Origin: Delphinapterus leucas
Lineage: Eukaryota > Chordata > Mammalia > Artiodactyla > Monodontidae
Direction: 5' to 3'
Assembly: GCF_002288925.2 (NCBI RefSeq)
Contig: NW_022098076.1
Location: forward strand, 71,649,858 to 71,713,857
Length of the DNA: 64,000 nt
Every line of letters begins with the position of its first letter. The first letter of the stretch is position 1. The translations under genes were made by a program, and so were the position numbers. Under the pieces are notes generated by a model. The model ran no database searches. It had not been told where the DNA came from and saw only the letters and a list, made by a program, of their open reading frames with translations. Shown in pieces: positions 51,250 through 63,596 of the stretch.

Positions 51250-52138
51250 ATGAGAAGACAGAGAGACACACAGCAGATGAAGGAGCAAGGTAAAAACACA
51301 CCAGACCAAACAAATGAAGAGGAAATAGGAAGTCTGCCTGAAAAAGACTTCAGAGTAATGATCGTAAAGATGATCCAAAATCTAGGAAATAGAATGGAGA
51401 AAATACAAGAAGCGTTTAACAAGGAACTAGAAGAACTAAAGAGCAAACAAACAATGATGAACAACACAATAAATGAAATTAAAAATTCTCCAGAAGGAAT
51501 CAATAGCAGAATAAATGAGGCAGAAGAAAGGATAAGTGACCTGGAAGATAAAGTAGTGGAAATAACTACTGCAGAGCAGATAAAGAAAAAAGAATGAAAA
51601 GAATCGAGGACAGTCTCAGAGACCTCTGGGACAACATTAAACGCACCAACATTCGAATTATAGGGGTCCCAGAAAAAGAGAAAAAGAAAGGGACTGAGAA
51701 AATATTTGAAGAGATTATAGTTGAAAACTTCCCTAATATGGGAAAGGAAATAGCAAATCAAGTCCAGGAAGTGCAGAGTTTCCCATACAGGATAAATCCA
51801 AGGAGAAACACACCAAGACACATATTAATCAAACTATCAAAAATTAAATACAAAAAAAAATACTAAAAGCAGCAAGAGTAAAAAAACAAGTAACATGCAA
51901 GGGAGTCCCCATAAGGTTAACAGCTGATCATTCAGCAGAAACTCTGCAAGCCAGAAGGGAGTGGCAGGACATATGTAAAGTGATGAAAGGGAAAAACCTA
52001 CAAACAAGCTTACTCTACCCAGCAAGGATCTCATTCAGATTCAATGGAAAAATTAAAACCTTTACAGAGAAGCAAAAAGTAAGAGAATTCAGCACCATCA
52101 AACCAGCTTTACAACAAATGCTAAAGGAACTTCTCTAG
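51250..52138 (+). pseudogene. L1 ORF1 remnant (RNA-binding chaperone protein)
   Basis: It starts at ATG 51250 with MRRQRDTQQMKEQGK and a long coiled-coil-like part rich in E, K, N and I, to about 51597. The protein normally trimerises and binds L1 RNA. The frame breaks within an A-rich run near 51590 and resumes in another frame (RIEDSLRDLWDNIKRTNIRI) to about 51866. A second slip falls in an A9 run near 51852-51860. The sequence then continues through PIRLTADHSAETLQARREW to the end LQQMLKELL and a TAG at 52136-52138. Both breaks lie in homopolymer runs. Confidence 0.9.
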
Positions 52139-52217
52139 GCAGGAAACACAAGAGAAAGAAAAGACCTACAGTAACAAACCCAAAGCAATTAAGAAAAAGG
52201 TAATAGAAACATACATA

Positions 52218-55200
52218 TTGATAACTACCTTAAATGTAAATGGATTAAATGCTCCCACCAAAAGATATAGACTGGGTGAATGGATACAAAAACAAGACCT
52301 GTATATATGCTGTCTACAAGAGACCCACTTCAGACTTAGGGACACATACAGACTGAAAGTGAGGGAATGGAAAAAGATATTCCATGAAAATGGAAAGCAA
52401 AAGAAAGCTGGAGTAGCAATTCTCATATCAGACAAAATAGACTTTAAAATAAAGACTATCACAAGAGACAAAGAAGGACACTACATAATGATCAAGGGAT
52501 CAATCCAAGAAGAAGATATAACAATTGTAAATATTTATGCACCCAACATAGGAGCACCTCAATACATAAGGCAAATACTAACAGCCATAAAAGGGGAAAT
52601 TGACAGAACATAATCATAGTAGGGGACTTTAACACCCCACTTTCACCAATGGACAGATCATCCAAAATGAAAATAAATAAGGAAACACAAGCTTTGAAGG
52701 ATACATTAAATAAGATGGACTTAATTGATATTTATAGGACATTCCATCCAAAAACAACAGAATACACATTTTTCTCAAGTGCTCATGGAACATTCTCCAG
52801 GATAGATCATATCTTGGGTCACAAATCAAGCCTTGGTAAATTTAAGAAAATTGGAATCATATCAAGTATCTTTTCCGACCACAATGCTATGAGGCTAGAT
52901 ATCAATTACAGGAAAAAATCTGAAAAAATACAAACACATGGAGGCTAAATAATACACTACTTAATAACCAAGAGATCACTGAAAAAATCAAAGAGGAAAT
53001 CAAAAAACACCAAGAAACAAATGACAATGAAAACACGATGACCCAAAACCTATGGTATGCTGCAAAAGGAGTTCTAAGAGGGAAGTTTATAGCACTACGA
53101 TCCTACCTCAAGAAACAAGGAACATCTCAAATAAACAACCTAACCTTACACCTAAAGCAATTAGATAAAGAAGAACAAAAAAACCCCATAGTTAGCAGAA
53201 GGAAAGAAATCATAAAGATCAGATCAGAAATAAATGAAAAAGAAATGAAGGAAATGATAGATCAATAAAACTATAAGCTGTTTTTTTGAGAAGATAAACA
53301 AAATTGATAAACCATTAGCCAGACTCATCAAGAAAAAAATGGGAGAAGACGCAAGTCAATACAGTTAGAAATGAAAAAGGAGAAGTAACAACTGACACGG
53401 CAGAAATCCAAAGGATCATGAGAGGTTACTACAAGCAACTGTATGCCAATAAAATGGACAACCTGGAAGAAATGGACACCTTCTTAGAAAAGCCCAACCT
53501 TCCTAGACTGGCCCAGGAGGAAATAGAAAATATACACAGACCAATCATAAGCACTGAAATTGAGACTGTGATCAAAAATCTTCCAACAAACAAAAGCCCA
53601 GGACCAGATGGATTCATAGGTGAATTCTAACATTTAGAGAAGAGCTAACACCTATCATTCTCAAACTCTTCCAGAGTATAGCAGAGGGAGGGACACTCCC
53701 AAACTCATTCAATGAGGCCACCATCACCCTGATACCAAAACCAGACAAAGATGTCACAAAAAAAGAAAACTACAGGACAATATCACTGATGAACATACAT
53801 GCAAAAATCCTCAACAAAATACTAGCAAACAGAATCCAACAGCACATTAAAGGATCATACACCATGATCAAGTGGGGTTTATCCCAGGAATGCAAGGATT
53901 CTTCAATATATGCAAATCAATCAATGTGATAAGCCATATTAAAAAATTGAAGGAGAAAAACCATATGACTACCTCAATAGATGCAGAAAAAGCTTTTGAC
54001 AAAATTCAACACCCATTTATGATAAAACCCTCCAGAAAGTAGGCATAGAGGGAACTTACCTCAACATAATAAAGGACATATATGACCAATCCACAGCTAA
54101 CATCATTCTCAATGGTGAAAAACTGAAAACATTTCCTCTAAGATCAGGAACAAGACAAGGATGTCCCCTCTCACCACTATTATTCAACATAATTTTGGAA
54201 GTTTTAGCCACAGCAATCAGAGAAGAAAAAGAAATAAAAGGAATCCAAATCGGAAAAGAAGTAAAGCTGTCACTGTTTGCAGATGATATGATACTATACA
54301 TAGAGAATCCTAAATATGCTACCAGAAAACTACTAGAGGTAATCAATGAATTTGGTGAAGTAGCAGGATAGAAAATTTATGCACAGAAATCTCTTGCATT
54401 CCTGCACACTAATGATGAAAAATCTGAAAGAGAAATTAAGGAAACATTCCCATTTTCCATTGCAACAAAAAGAATAAAATACCTCGGAATAAGCCTACCT
54501 AAGGAGACTAAAAGACCTGCATGAACTATAAGACACTGATAAAAGAAATTAAAGATTATACAAACAGATGGAGAGATATACCATGTTCTTGGATTGGAAG
54601 AATCAACATTGCGAAAATGACTCTACTACCCAAAGCAATCTACAGATTCAACGCAATCCCTATCAAACTACCACTGGCATTTTTCACAGAACTAGAACAA
54701 AAAATTTCACAATTTGCATGGAAACACAAAAGAACCCGAATAGCCAAAGCAGTCTTGAGGAAGAAAAACAGAGCTGGAGGAATCAGACTCCCTGCCTTCA
54801 GACTATACTACAAAGCTACAGTGATCAAGACAGTATGGTACTGGCACAAAAACAGAAATGTAGATCAATGGAACAGGGTAGAAAGCCCAGAGATAAAGCG
54901 ACGCACTTATGGTCACCTTATTTTTGATAAAGGAGGCAAGAATATACAATGGGGAAAAGACAGCTTCTTTATTAAGTGGTGCTGGGAAAACTGGACAGCT
55001 ACATGTAAAAGAATGAAATTAGAACACTCCCTAACACCATACACACACACAAAAAAAACCCAAATGGTTTAAAGACCTAAATGTAAGGGCCAACACTATA
55101 TGACTCTTAGAGGAAAACATAGGCAGAACACTCTGTGACATAAATCACAGCAAGTTCCTTCTTGACCCACCTCCTAGAGAAATGGAAATAAAATAAAAAA

Positions 55201-55998
55201 TAAACAAATGGGACCTAATGAGACTTAAAAGCTTTTGCAAGCAAAGGAAACCGAAAAGACAGCCCTCAGAATGGGACAGAATATTTGCAAAAGAAGCAAC
55301 TGATAAAGGACTAATCTCCAAAATTTACAAGCAGCTCATACAGCTCAGTATCAGAAAAAACAAACAACCCAATCCAAAAATGGGCAGAAAACCTAAATAG
55401 ACATTTCTCCAAAGACGATATACAAATTGCCAATAAACACATGAAAGGATGCTCAACATCAGTAATCATTAGAGAAATGTAAATCAAAACTACAATGAGG
55501 TATCACCTCACACCAGTCAGAGTGGCCATCATCAAAAAATCTACAAACAATAAATGCTAGAGAGGATGTGGAGAAAAGGGAACTCTCTTGCACTGCTGTG
55601 GGAATGTAAAGTGATACAGCCACTAAGGAGAACAGTATGGAGGTTCCTTAAAAGACTAAAAATAGAACTACCATATGACCCAGCCATCCCACTACTGGGC
55701 ATATACCCTGAGAAAACCATAATTCATATACCAAAATGTTCACTGCAGCTCTATTTACAATAGCCAGGATATGGAAGCAACCTATAAGTGTCCACTGACA
55801 GATGAATGCATAAAGAAGATGTGGCACATATACACAATGGAATATTACTCAGCCATAAAACGAAAGGAAATTGATTTATTTTTAGTGAGGTGGTTGGACC
55901 TACAGTCTGTCATACAGAGTGAAGTAAGTCAGAAAGAGAAAAACAAATACCGTATGCTAACACATATATATGGAACCAAAAAAAAAAAAAAATTCTGA
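52218..55998 (+). pseudogene. L1 ORF2 remnant (endonuclease and reverse transcriptase)
   Basis: The first codon position is TTG where ATG would be expected, followed by ITTLNVNGLNAPTKRYR. Endonuclease marks follow: QETHFR, IVNIYAPN, GDFNTP (after a frame change near 52610), and DHNAM near 52880. The reverse-transcriptase core shows NKSPGPDGF near 53590, [12 protein letters not shown] near 54155 and the catalytic FADD at 54276-54287. The C-terminal part includes HIYTMEYYSAIKRKE near 55830. Frame changes or stops occur near 52610, 52946, 53266, 53630, 54370, 54500 and 55070, so the reading frame is destroyed although most blocks are still readable. Confidence 0.92.
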
Positions 55999-56338
55999 AG
56001 AACCTAAGGTCAGGACAGGAATAAACACACAGACGTAGAGAATGGACTTGAGGAGACAGGGAGGAGGAAGTGTAAGCTGGGATGAAGTGAGAGAGTGGCA
56101 TGCACATATATACACTACCAAATGTAAAATAGATAGCTAGTGGGAAGCAGCTGCATAGCAGAGGGAGATCAGCTTAGTGCTTTGTGACCACTAGAGGGGT
56201 GCGATAGGGAGGGTGGGAGGGAGATGCAAGAGGGAGGAGATATGGGGACATGTGTATATGTATAGCTGATTCACTTTGTTATAAAGCAGAAACTAACACC
56301 ATTGTAAAGCAATTATACTCCAGTAAAGGTGTAAAAAC

Positions 56339-56352
56339 AAAATTCAAGTGGA
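56339..56352. repeat. Right target-site duplication of the L1
   Basis: AAAATTCAAGTGGA, directly after the L1's A-rich end. One mismatch from the left copy at 50612-50625. Confidence 0.88.
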
Positions 56353-56814
56353 AAAACTTACATTGACCAATTTCTCTTACATTGCTGGTTGTGCTGTTGC
56401 AGTCTTTTATGAGGGCTATATAGTGTTATTTCACATAAGAAAGAACAGCATGGAAATTAATCCTTTCCACTAGCAAAAGATAAATGGTTTGCCTGGGTGT
56501 TGATTGTGGGAGTCTATCTTTCCCACTTCCCACAACACCACGTTAAAAGCCAACTGGAATATGTTGTCAGAACATAGCTAAAGCCTTTAAGTCATTTATT
56601 TTTCAACAAAATTACTTTGAGAACTCATGGGGAAAAAGATAAAAGGAGAGGTTGGGAAGAGAGAACCATTTTAGAGTTGCCAATTTCCTTACTTGATAAG
56701 CTAAAGTAGGGCTCATTCACATGGTCATAGCTTTACATGGGCACTTCCAACCATCTTCCTCAAATATCTGTTGCCTCTGAAATCTGAGTTATAGTACATA
56801 TAGATTTTTACTTT
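56353..56814. other. Intronic DNA between two L1 elements
   Basis: No recognised feature in about 460 bp. Confidence 0.5.
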
Positions 56815-56964
56815 GTTAAATCAGTTTTATTGAGGTATAATTTACATTAAATAAAATCCACTCACTTTAAGTATATAATTCAAGGAATTTTGAAGTATAT
56901 ATGGTTGTGTAACCACCATCACAATTACAATATTTTAATTTCCATCACCTTAAACCAAAGTTTG

Positions 56965-57050
56965 GGACTGACATGTACACACTGCTATATTTAAAAATAG
57001 ATAACCAACAGGACCTACTGTAAAAAATAAATAGATAGATAAATAAATAG
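56965..57050 (+). mobile_element. Small L1 3' fragment nested in the old L1
   Basis: GGGACTGACATGTACACACT and AACCAACAGGACCTACTGTA are from a cetartiodactyl L1 3' UTR, here in plus orientation, followed by an A-rich AAATAGATAGATAAATAAAT tail. Confidence 0.75.
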
Positions 57051-58215
57051 AAACTCGGAAAAACTGAAATGTATGAAGAATACAAATTAAAATCATCTGC
57101 AATAAACATTATTATAAATCTAAAAAAAGTAGGTCTTACTAATAGAGTTAGTCTTTAAATTGGGTAGTGTAAGTCATCCAATCTTGATTTTTCAAAATTA
57201 TTTTGGCTATTTTAGGTGTTTTGTATTTCCAAAGAAATCTGCAATCAATTTGTCAATTTCTATAAAAAAAATCCTGCTAAGATACTGACTGGGATTGTAT
57301 TGAATTGATAGGCTAAATTTCAGGAGAGTTAACATCTTAACAATACTGAATTGTTCAAAATATGATCATACTATCTCCATTTACTTAGGTCTTCTTTAAT
57401 ATCTCTTGGCAGTGTTTTATAATATTTCTTGCACATAATTACATAAACCTAAGTATTTCACATTAAATTTATCTCTATTTTTCATATATTTTGGATTCTA
57501 TAATAAATGGCATTGCTTTCTAATTTTCAGTTTCCAATTGTCCATTGCTAGCATGTAGAAATAAACTTGATTTCTTTTTATTAACTTTGCATCTTACAAC
57601 CTTAATGAAATCACACATTAATTTTAGTTGTTTGGTAAATTCCTTGTTATTTTCTATGCTATAGGTGATCACGCCACCTAAAACAAAACATAGTTTTATT
57701 TATTCATTTCCAATTTGTATTCTTTCCCTTGCCATACTGCATTGACAAGACTCCCAAGAAAAGAAGTACAGAGAGCATTCTTGCCTTGTTCCTACTCTTA
57801 AGGGTAAACTTTCATTCATTTATTGTTAGTGTGATGTTAGTTGAAAGTCTTTCAAGGATGGTTTTTATCCTGTTGATAAAGTACCTTTCTATTCTATTGC
57901 TGAGAATTGATAAACCCCACTTTGTCAGGATATATTATCCTTTTTTATATATTTCTGGATTCTACTTGCTAAAATTTTGTTAAGGATTTTTGCATTTATG
58001 TTAAGGAGGGATATCGCTATACAGTTTTCTCATGTTATAATGTCTTTGGTTTTGGCATCAGGGTAATGCTGAACTCATACAATTAATTTGGAAGTATCAC
58101 TCCCCCTTCTATTCTCTGGAAGAATTTTCTCCTTACATTATTTCTACCTTAAATGTTTGACAGAGTTTAAAAGTGAAGTCATCTGGCATTTTCTTTGTGG
58201 GAATGTTTTTAAATA

Positions 58216-59489
58216 TTGGGTGGGCCAAAAAGTGCCTTTGGTTTTTTAAATAAAAATAAAAGACATTTTTCAATTTCACCAAGAACTTTATTGAACAACG
58301 TATTCACCCTTTTGTTCCACTACCTTCTGCCATTTTTCAGGCAACTTCATATTCCATCTTCCCAAAACTTTTTATTTTTTTGAGCAAAGAACTGTTTCAG
58401 GTGCCTTTTACAGTCTTCCAGGGAACTGAAATTTTTTCGAGTAAGAGAAGTTTGTAAAGACTGAAATAAATGGAAATCCGAAGGTGCAATGCCTGGCGGA
58501 TGAATCAGAACTTCCCAGCCAAGCTGTTAACAGTTTTTGCCTGGTCATTGAAGAAACATGCGGTCTTGCGTTATCCTGATGGAAGATTATATCTTTTCTA
58601 TTGACTAATTCTGGACACTTTTCATTGAGTGCCACTTTCAGTTGGTCTAATTGGGAGCAGTACTTGTTGGAATTTAATTGTTTGGTTTTCCAGAAGGAGC
58701 TCATAATAGAGGACTCCCTTCAATACCACCATATATACAACATCACCTTCTTTGGATGAAGACTGGCCTTTGGTGTGGTTGGTGGTGGTTCATTTCACTT
58801 GCCTCAGGATCTCTTCCGTTCCACGTTGTTGTACAAATGTACACTTTTCATTGCCCATCACAATTTGTTTTAAAAACGGAACGATGTTTTCATTACGTTT
58901 AAGTAGAGAATTGCATGGGGAAATATGGTCAAGGAGGTTTTTTTCGCTTAACTTACATGGAACCCAGCAAAGCAATTCACATAACCAAACTGGTGCAAAT
59001 TATTTTCAACGCTTGATTTGGATATTTTGAGTATGTCAGCTATTGCCCACGTGGTATAACGTTGATTGTTCTCAGTTAATGTCTCAGTTTGATCGCTATC
59101 AACTTCAAATGATCTACTCAACCATGGAGCATTGTCCAAAGAGAAATCTCCAGCACGAAACTTCACAAACCACTTTTGACACATTTGATCAGTCACAGCA
59201 CCTTCTCCATATACTGCACAAATCTTTTTGTGTGTTTCAGTTGTGTTTTTACCTTTCTTGAAATAATAAGGCATAATATGCCAAAAAGTTTGCTTTCTTC
59301 TTCCATCTTCAGTATTAAAATGGGTACACAAAAATTGACCAATTTTGATGTCTTTTTTTTAAATGCATGCTGTTATGACAGCTGTCACATACAATCTAAC
59401 AAAACTGTTTCAAATAAAGTTAGAGACAACTAAGTGCTACTAGAGCCATCTTACGGAAAAAAACCAAACGAACCTTTTGGCCCATCCAA
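58216..59489 (-). mobile_element. Nearly full-length mariner (Tc1/mariner DNA transposon)
   Basis: A 1274-bp element with terminal inverted repeats TTGGGTGGGCCAAAAAGTGC (left) and, read inward from the right end, TTGGATGGGCCAAAAGGTTC. The host TA is duplicated at 58214-58215 and 59490-59491. The length fits a complete mariner of about 1.28 kb. It resembles the mariner class common in cattle and whale genomes. It lies inside the old L1, whose ORF2 sequence reads on across it. Confidence 0.95.
58288..59331 (-). pseudogene. Mariner transposase pseudogene
   Basis: Read on the minus strand, the frame runs from a probable ATG at 59331 (MCTHFNTEDGRRKQTFWHI) to a TAA at 58288-58290, about 348 codons, the usual mariner length. 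The N-terminal helix-turn-helix part (KICAVYGEGAVTDQMCQKWF, ADILKISKSSVENNLHQFGY) stays open to about 58960. The catalytic domain is broken by several frame changes. The first catalytic Asp position reads MGNEKC (Asp to Asn). HQDNARPH near 58560 keeps the second Asp. APSD near 58480, in another frame, keeps the third. It is therefore inactive. Confidence 0.92.
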
Positions 59490-60905
59490 TATAATTTCAA
59501 TTCCTGGAAAGAATATTAAGTTATTGAGAATATCTGTTTCTTCTTGAGTGAGCTTCAATAATTTCTATGTTTCAAGAAATTTATTTCATCTGCTTGAATT
59601 TGTTCATTTCAAGTTTACTGACATAAACTTATTCATAATATTTCCATATTGTATTTCCAATGGCTATAGGAGTTTTAGTGATGTATCATTTTCATTTCTG
59701 ATGTTGGTAAATTGAATATTCACTCTTTGTACTGGTTGATCTTGGCTAGAGGCTTATGCATTTTATTAATCTCTTCACAGAATCAGCCTTTGATTTCATT
59801 GGTTTTTCTCTATTATTTGTCTGTTTTCTCTTTCATTATTATTTCCCTCCTTTAGATACTCTAGATTTAATTTACTCCTCTCTCATAATCTCTTTAGAAG
59901 CAAGCTTAATTGGTTTGAGACCTTTCTTCTTTCCTAATACAAGCACTTAATTATATACGTTTTCCTCCAAGTACCACTTTCATTCTCATCATGTTCATGT
60001 TTCCTTTATATTCTTGAACATAAGGAACATATTTATTATAACTGTTTAATCAACCCTATCTGCTAATTCCACCATTTGATCATTTCTGGGTCTGTTTCTA
60101 CCGACTGATTTTTCTACTGATTGTGGGTAATCCTTTCCACCTTCTCTGCATATCTGTTAATTTTTTAATAGGTGCTGGCTATTGTGAATTTTACATTAGT
60201 GGGTCCTAGATTTTGTTGGATTTCTTTGAAGTATGGGTTACTTGTTCTGCTACGCAGTTATATTACTTGGAATCAGTTCAATCCTTCTGGTATTTGCTTT
60301 TATGCTTTAAGGCAGATCCAGAGAACATTTTAGTCTCAAGGCTTATTTAGCCCCAGTACTATGGCAATACCACTGAGGTCTTAAGTCAATGCCCTGCATA
60401 TGACAAAGTCTTTCTATACTGGTTTGTGAGAATGAACTCTTCCCAGCCCTAAATGAGCTCCAGGAATTGTTTGGCCTTCTGCTTTCTGGTGTTCTTTCCC
60501 CAGCTTCAGGTAGTTTCCTCATACATGTAAAGAGATCACTAACCAAAGAGTAAAGAAGGCCCTCTGAAAAACTTGAGTTTTTTCTGTGCAGTTTCCTCTT
60601 ATCTGATACTCTGCCTTGCATATCTAAGCACATAGGTCTCCCTGGACTCTGATCTCTGTCTCCTCACAGTGAGACTGCCTGGCTCTGTTTGGGTTTGCTG
60701 TCCCTGCACTGTGGGCTGGAAACTGCTTCTAGGAAGTAAGCTGGGGTAATCATAGACCTCACTGCCTTTGTTCTGTTCTCTCAGGAATCACAGTCCTACA
60801 GTGCCTCTTGTTCAATGTCTAAAAGCCATCTAATATTTTGTCTGGTATTCTAGTTGTTCAAGGTGAGAGGGTAAATCTAGTCCCTAATACTTCATCATGA
60901 TTGGA

Positions 60906-62089
60906 AGCAAAAGTTATGTTAGTAATTGGGTTAAATACCAAGAAATTAAATACCACTAACTTTGGAGGTTTTACTATCAATACAATTCAGGTAACCGAAA
61001 TAAAGTTTCTTTTAAATATAATTCTAAGAATATTCGTTATAATACCAAGAGTCCTAAAACACAGAAGATAGTTGTGTCAGTGTTCTCAAACACTCGAAAG
61101 TTAACACCTAGTCTCTTCTTTGGCATACTGTCCCTCATAAAAATCCTACACTAACCAAAAAAGGGAATAATTATCAGTATAATCTGTCAGAGATATAGAT
61201 AGAGACTACTGACCTGAACAATAAACTACAAATTGAAGATGCAGTAAAGAAAACTTGACAATCCTGACAACTATTCAATTACTAGAAAATTCTAGCAAAT
61301 TTTTTTGTTTTCTCCATCTGTCATTATGAGGAATTAGAAATAAGAAATACCTGCACCTATACTCCTAAGAATCCCACATACCTACCCAGAAGTAAGAGAA
61401 AATCAAATAGCCATAAAGAATTGTGAAGTAGAAATGTTTACCATAAATTCATAGGGTGTTATGAAGTTATAGAGCACAACCAAGACTTGTTCACTTATAT
61501 TTTCTTGAAATATGTCACTTCAAGAGTTATCCTAGTGAAACCTATAAAACCAATTACAATAGCACTAATTCACGTGGTAAATGTTTTATTCTTTATATAG
61601 ATATATGTTTGTTTACACATACAGAAACATGCAAAGAATTATTTATATACAGAAAATACACTTGTCATGACACATATAAAATCAGGAACAGAGCATTATG
61701 CATGTATCACATTCATTTTTCCTTAATAAGATTAAATACACCCACTTTCCTATAAATATATAAATAAATGCACAAATTTGATATCTGATTTTCTTAGCGA
61801 TTGCTTAAAGAATTATAAATTAATCTGAAGAAAGATTAGCCCTGAAATATGGCACAACTGTCATTATTTCTGTAATTATATTACTAATTGGGTTAAATAC
61901 CAAGTTATACTTTATCTGAATTAGTGATTGGTTTTATTGTATCAACCCTGTACATAAAAAAATTCTAATATTCTTGATCCCTAGTGCTATATTGCTGCAT
62001 CAAAAAAGGTTTTGCCAATTCATATTCAGACTAGTAGTATATAAGAGAGCCATTTCACAATACTCTCAACAATGAGTACACTCATTAAA
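60906..62089. other. Intronic AT-rich DNA, nothing recognised
   Basis: No coding frame or clear repeat. The phrase TTGGGTTAAATACCAAG occurs twice (60926 and 61888 regions), possibly by local duplication. Confidence 0.4.
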
Positions 62090-62705
62090 ATAATAAATTC
62101 TCCACTATTGTGCTGGGCCTGGTGACCCTCCAGTTGTAGCAAGGCACTCTGGGGACACAGAAGCACACTCTTGGGCAGGATATTTTAAAGCAAGATAAGC
62201 ACAGGATATTTTAAAATTTGAGGGAAATAATAAAACTACACCCCTCAGGTGCCATGTGAACTACCTGCTCACAGTTTCAACATTACAACACAATACATTC
62301 CTTTAAATGATGTCATCTTTGTGAAGCTAGGTTTCAGCAGTTCCTGCAACACAAGGCAAGTACCTTGTGAAAATCAGTGTAGAACAGGAAATGAGAGGGA
62401 CGGTGTCCAATCTGATTCCCGAGTTGGGGAAGTTGTGCAGTTCCCAACAGGGTGTACAATCCCATTAGTAAGTATGACTGTTTTAAGAATGAAATGAAAA
62501 CATTTTTTGTATTTCAATTTAGGTATACTATTTTTCAAATGGCTATGAAGTGGTTGGGACAGAGATACTTAAGTCATTTAGACTTGACTACTTAATAAAT
62601 GAAACTGTTAGGTATATTTCTTTTAGGTCTAAAGGCACTGGAAAAACTTACTGAGACACCAAGGGCACTGTGAACCAAGAAAGTTTGGGAATCTCTGTGC
62701 TAAAC
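62090..62705 (+). mobile_element. Possible hAT-type DNA transposon fossil
   Basis: The blocks TTCAGCAGTTCCTGCAACAC, AGTGTAGAACAGGAAATGAG, TCCAATCTGATTCCCGAG and the end AAGAAAGTTTGGGAATCTCT plus GTGCTAAAC recall an old hAT element. The open frame at 62249-62497 covers part of it, but no transposase motif is clear. Family assignment is from memory of wording only. Confidence 0.35.
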
Positions 62706-63490
62706 AAAATATAATCATATTTCTTTTTATCTCTGTATCTATTAAGGCTAATAAACCTTTGACTTCTCATAAATACTTAATTTATGGCTTTTTGATGTTT
62801 AGATGTTTTGAATTTTCATGGAGTTAAAACTGTTGGTAATTTTCCTCCTTGTGATTTATTTTACTGTTCTAAGTTTCAAAATTCTGCCTGATACAGAATT
62901 TCTGAGAAATATCTGCATCTATTTTTTTCCCTAAATCTTTAGAAGTCTTAATGACTAGTTGTTGTTTTTTTTTTTTTGATTAAGTAGAAAGAGTATTTTA
63001 GAAAGAAAACAAATTCTTACCTGAAAGTGAGCTATTTTTCAAACAGAACCTCTGTTATGCTAAATTATTTCAGTATAATTAGGTGTCCGTAAAAAATTAT
63101 TACAGTAAAATAACTTTTATCTCTCTAGGCAGAGTTTATCAATGGCAAGGAAGGAGAATGTTAAATGTTCAAATATGTCTGTGAGCTAGGACAGTTTGGT
63201 GGATTTCAGAGAGTCACAATGTACATGAGCATACCAGGGTTCTTTTTGATGTTTAGATTCAATAACAAAACAAGCAAATAAAATCTGTTTAACCCAATGT
63301 TTTCCCCAAATTATTTTAAATATAAAAGTATTTTATAACAAGTATTAATTTCCTAAGTAACTATTTTTCTATGGATGGATACACTGAAAAAACTGAACTA
63401 TGATAATAAAATAGGTACACACTGCCAGCTTTAATGTACTTTACGTTTGTTCTTTATAGGATTTGCTAAGTGTTCAGCAAGGCCATATAA
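62706..63490. other. Intronic DNA, nothing recognised
   Basis: AT-rich with a T13 run at about 62966-62978; no supported feature. Confidence 0.4.
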
Positions 63491-63596
63491 TTCTTTTATC
63501 ACTCATTTAACATACATTTATTGAGAGTCTTCAAGTGCAGTGGATACAACCCTGAACAAGACAGACATTAGCATTGAATTCACAGAGCTGATATTA
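63491..63596 (+). repeat. Start of an old interspersed repeat, cut off by an L1
   Basis: CATACATTTATTGAGAGTCT, GTGGATACAACCCTGAACAA and AATTCACAGAGCTGATATT are the same kind of repeat as at 45505. It stops where the L1 T tract begins. Confidence 0.55.

Larger units (their letters stand above)
50626..56338 (+). mobile_element. Nearly full-length L1 (LINE-1), broken, inserted antisense to IKZF2
   Basis: A 5.7-kb element bounded by 14-bp target-site duplications. From left to right it has a 5' region (50626-51249), ORF1 remains (51250-52138), a short spacer, ORF2 remains (about 52218-55998), and a 3' UTR (55999-56338) with TGATTCACTTTGTTATAAAG and a short A-rich end. It is cetartiodactyl-type L1: its 3' UTR matches the piece at 18646-18965. 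ORF1 and ORF2 carry several frameshifts and stops, so it is not active. The element runs opposite to the gene. Confidence 0.93.
56815..60905 (-). mobile_element. Old antisense L1 (L1M type), split by a mariner and a small L1 piece
   Basis: It starts on its 3' side at TCAGTTTTATTGAGGTATAA. It then shows ORF2 blocks in reverse order, for example TTGGCTATTTTAGGTGTTTT, GGGATTGTATTGAATTGATA, TTGGTTTTGGCATCAGGGTA near 58048, and after the mariner TCTTGGCTAGAGGCTTATGC near 59740. The part from about 60060 to 60905 (GGGTCTGTTTCTACCGACTG, GCTATTGTGAATTTTACATT, CTTTCCCCAGCTTCAGGTAG) reads like a 5' segment of the L1M or HAL1 type, and its family is less certain. It is highly diverged and has no long open frames. 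Confidence 0.75.

Noticed and set aside
51180..51821. A 213-residue antisense open frame rich in S, L and F
   Set aside because: It is the reverse of L1 ORF1, whose purine-rich coding strand leaves the other strand stop-poor.
60906..61920. The repeated phrase TTGGGTTAAATACCAAG as a possible regulatory direct repeat
   Set aside because: Only two copies 960 bp apart with diverging flanks; more likely a small duplication or chance in AT-rich DNA.
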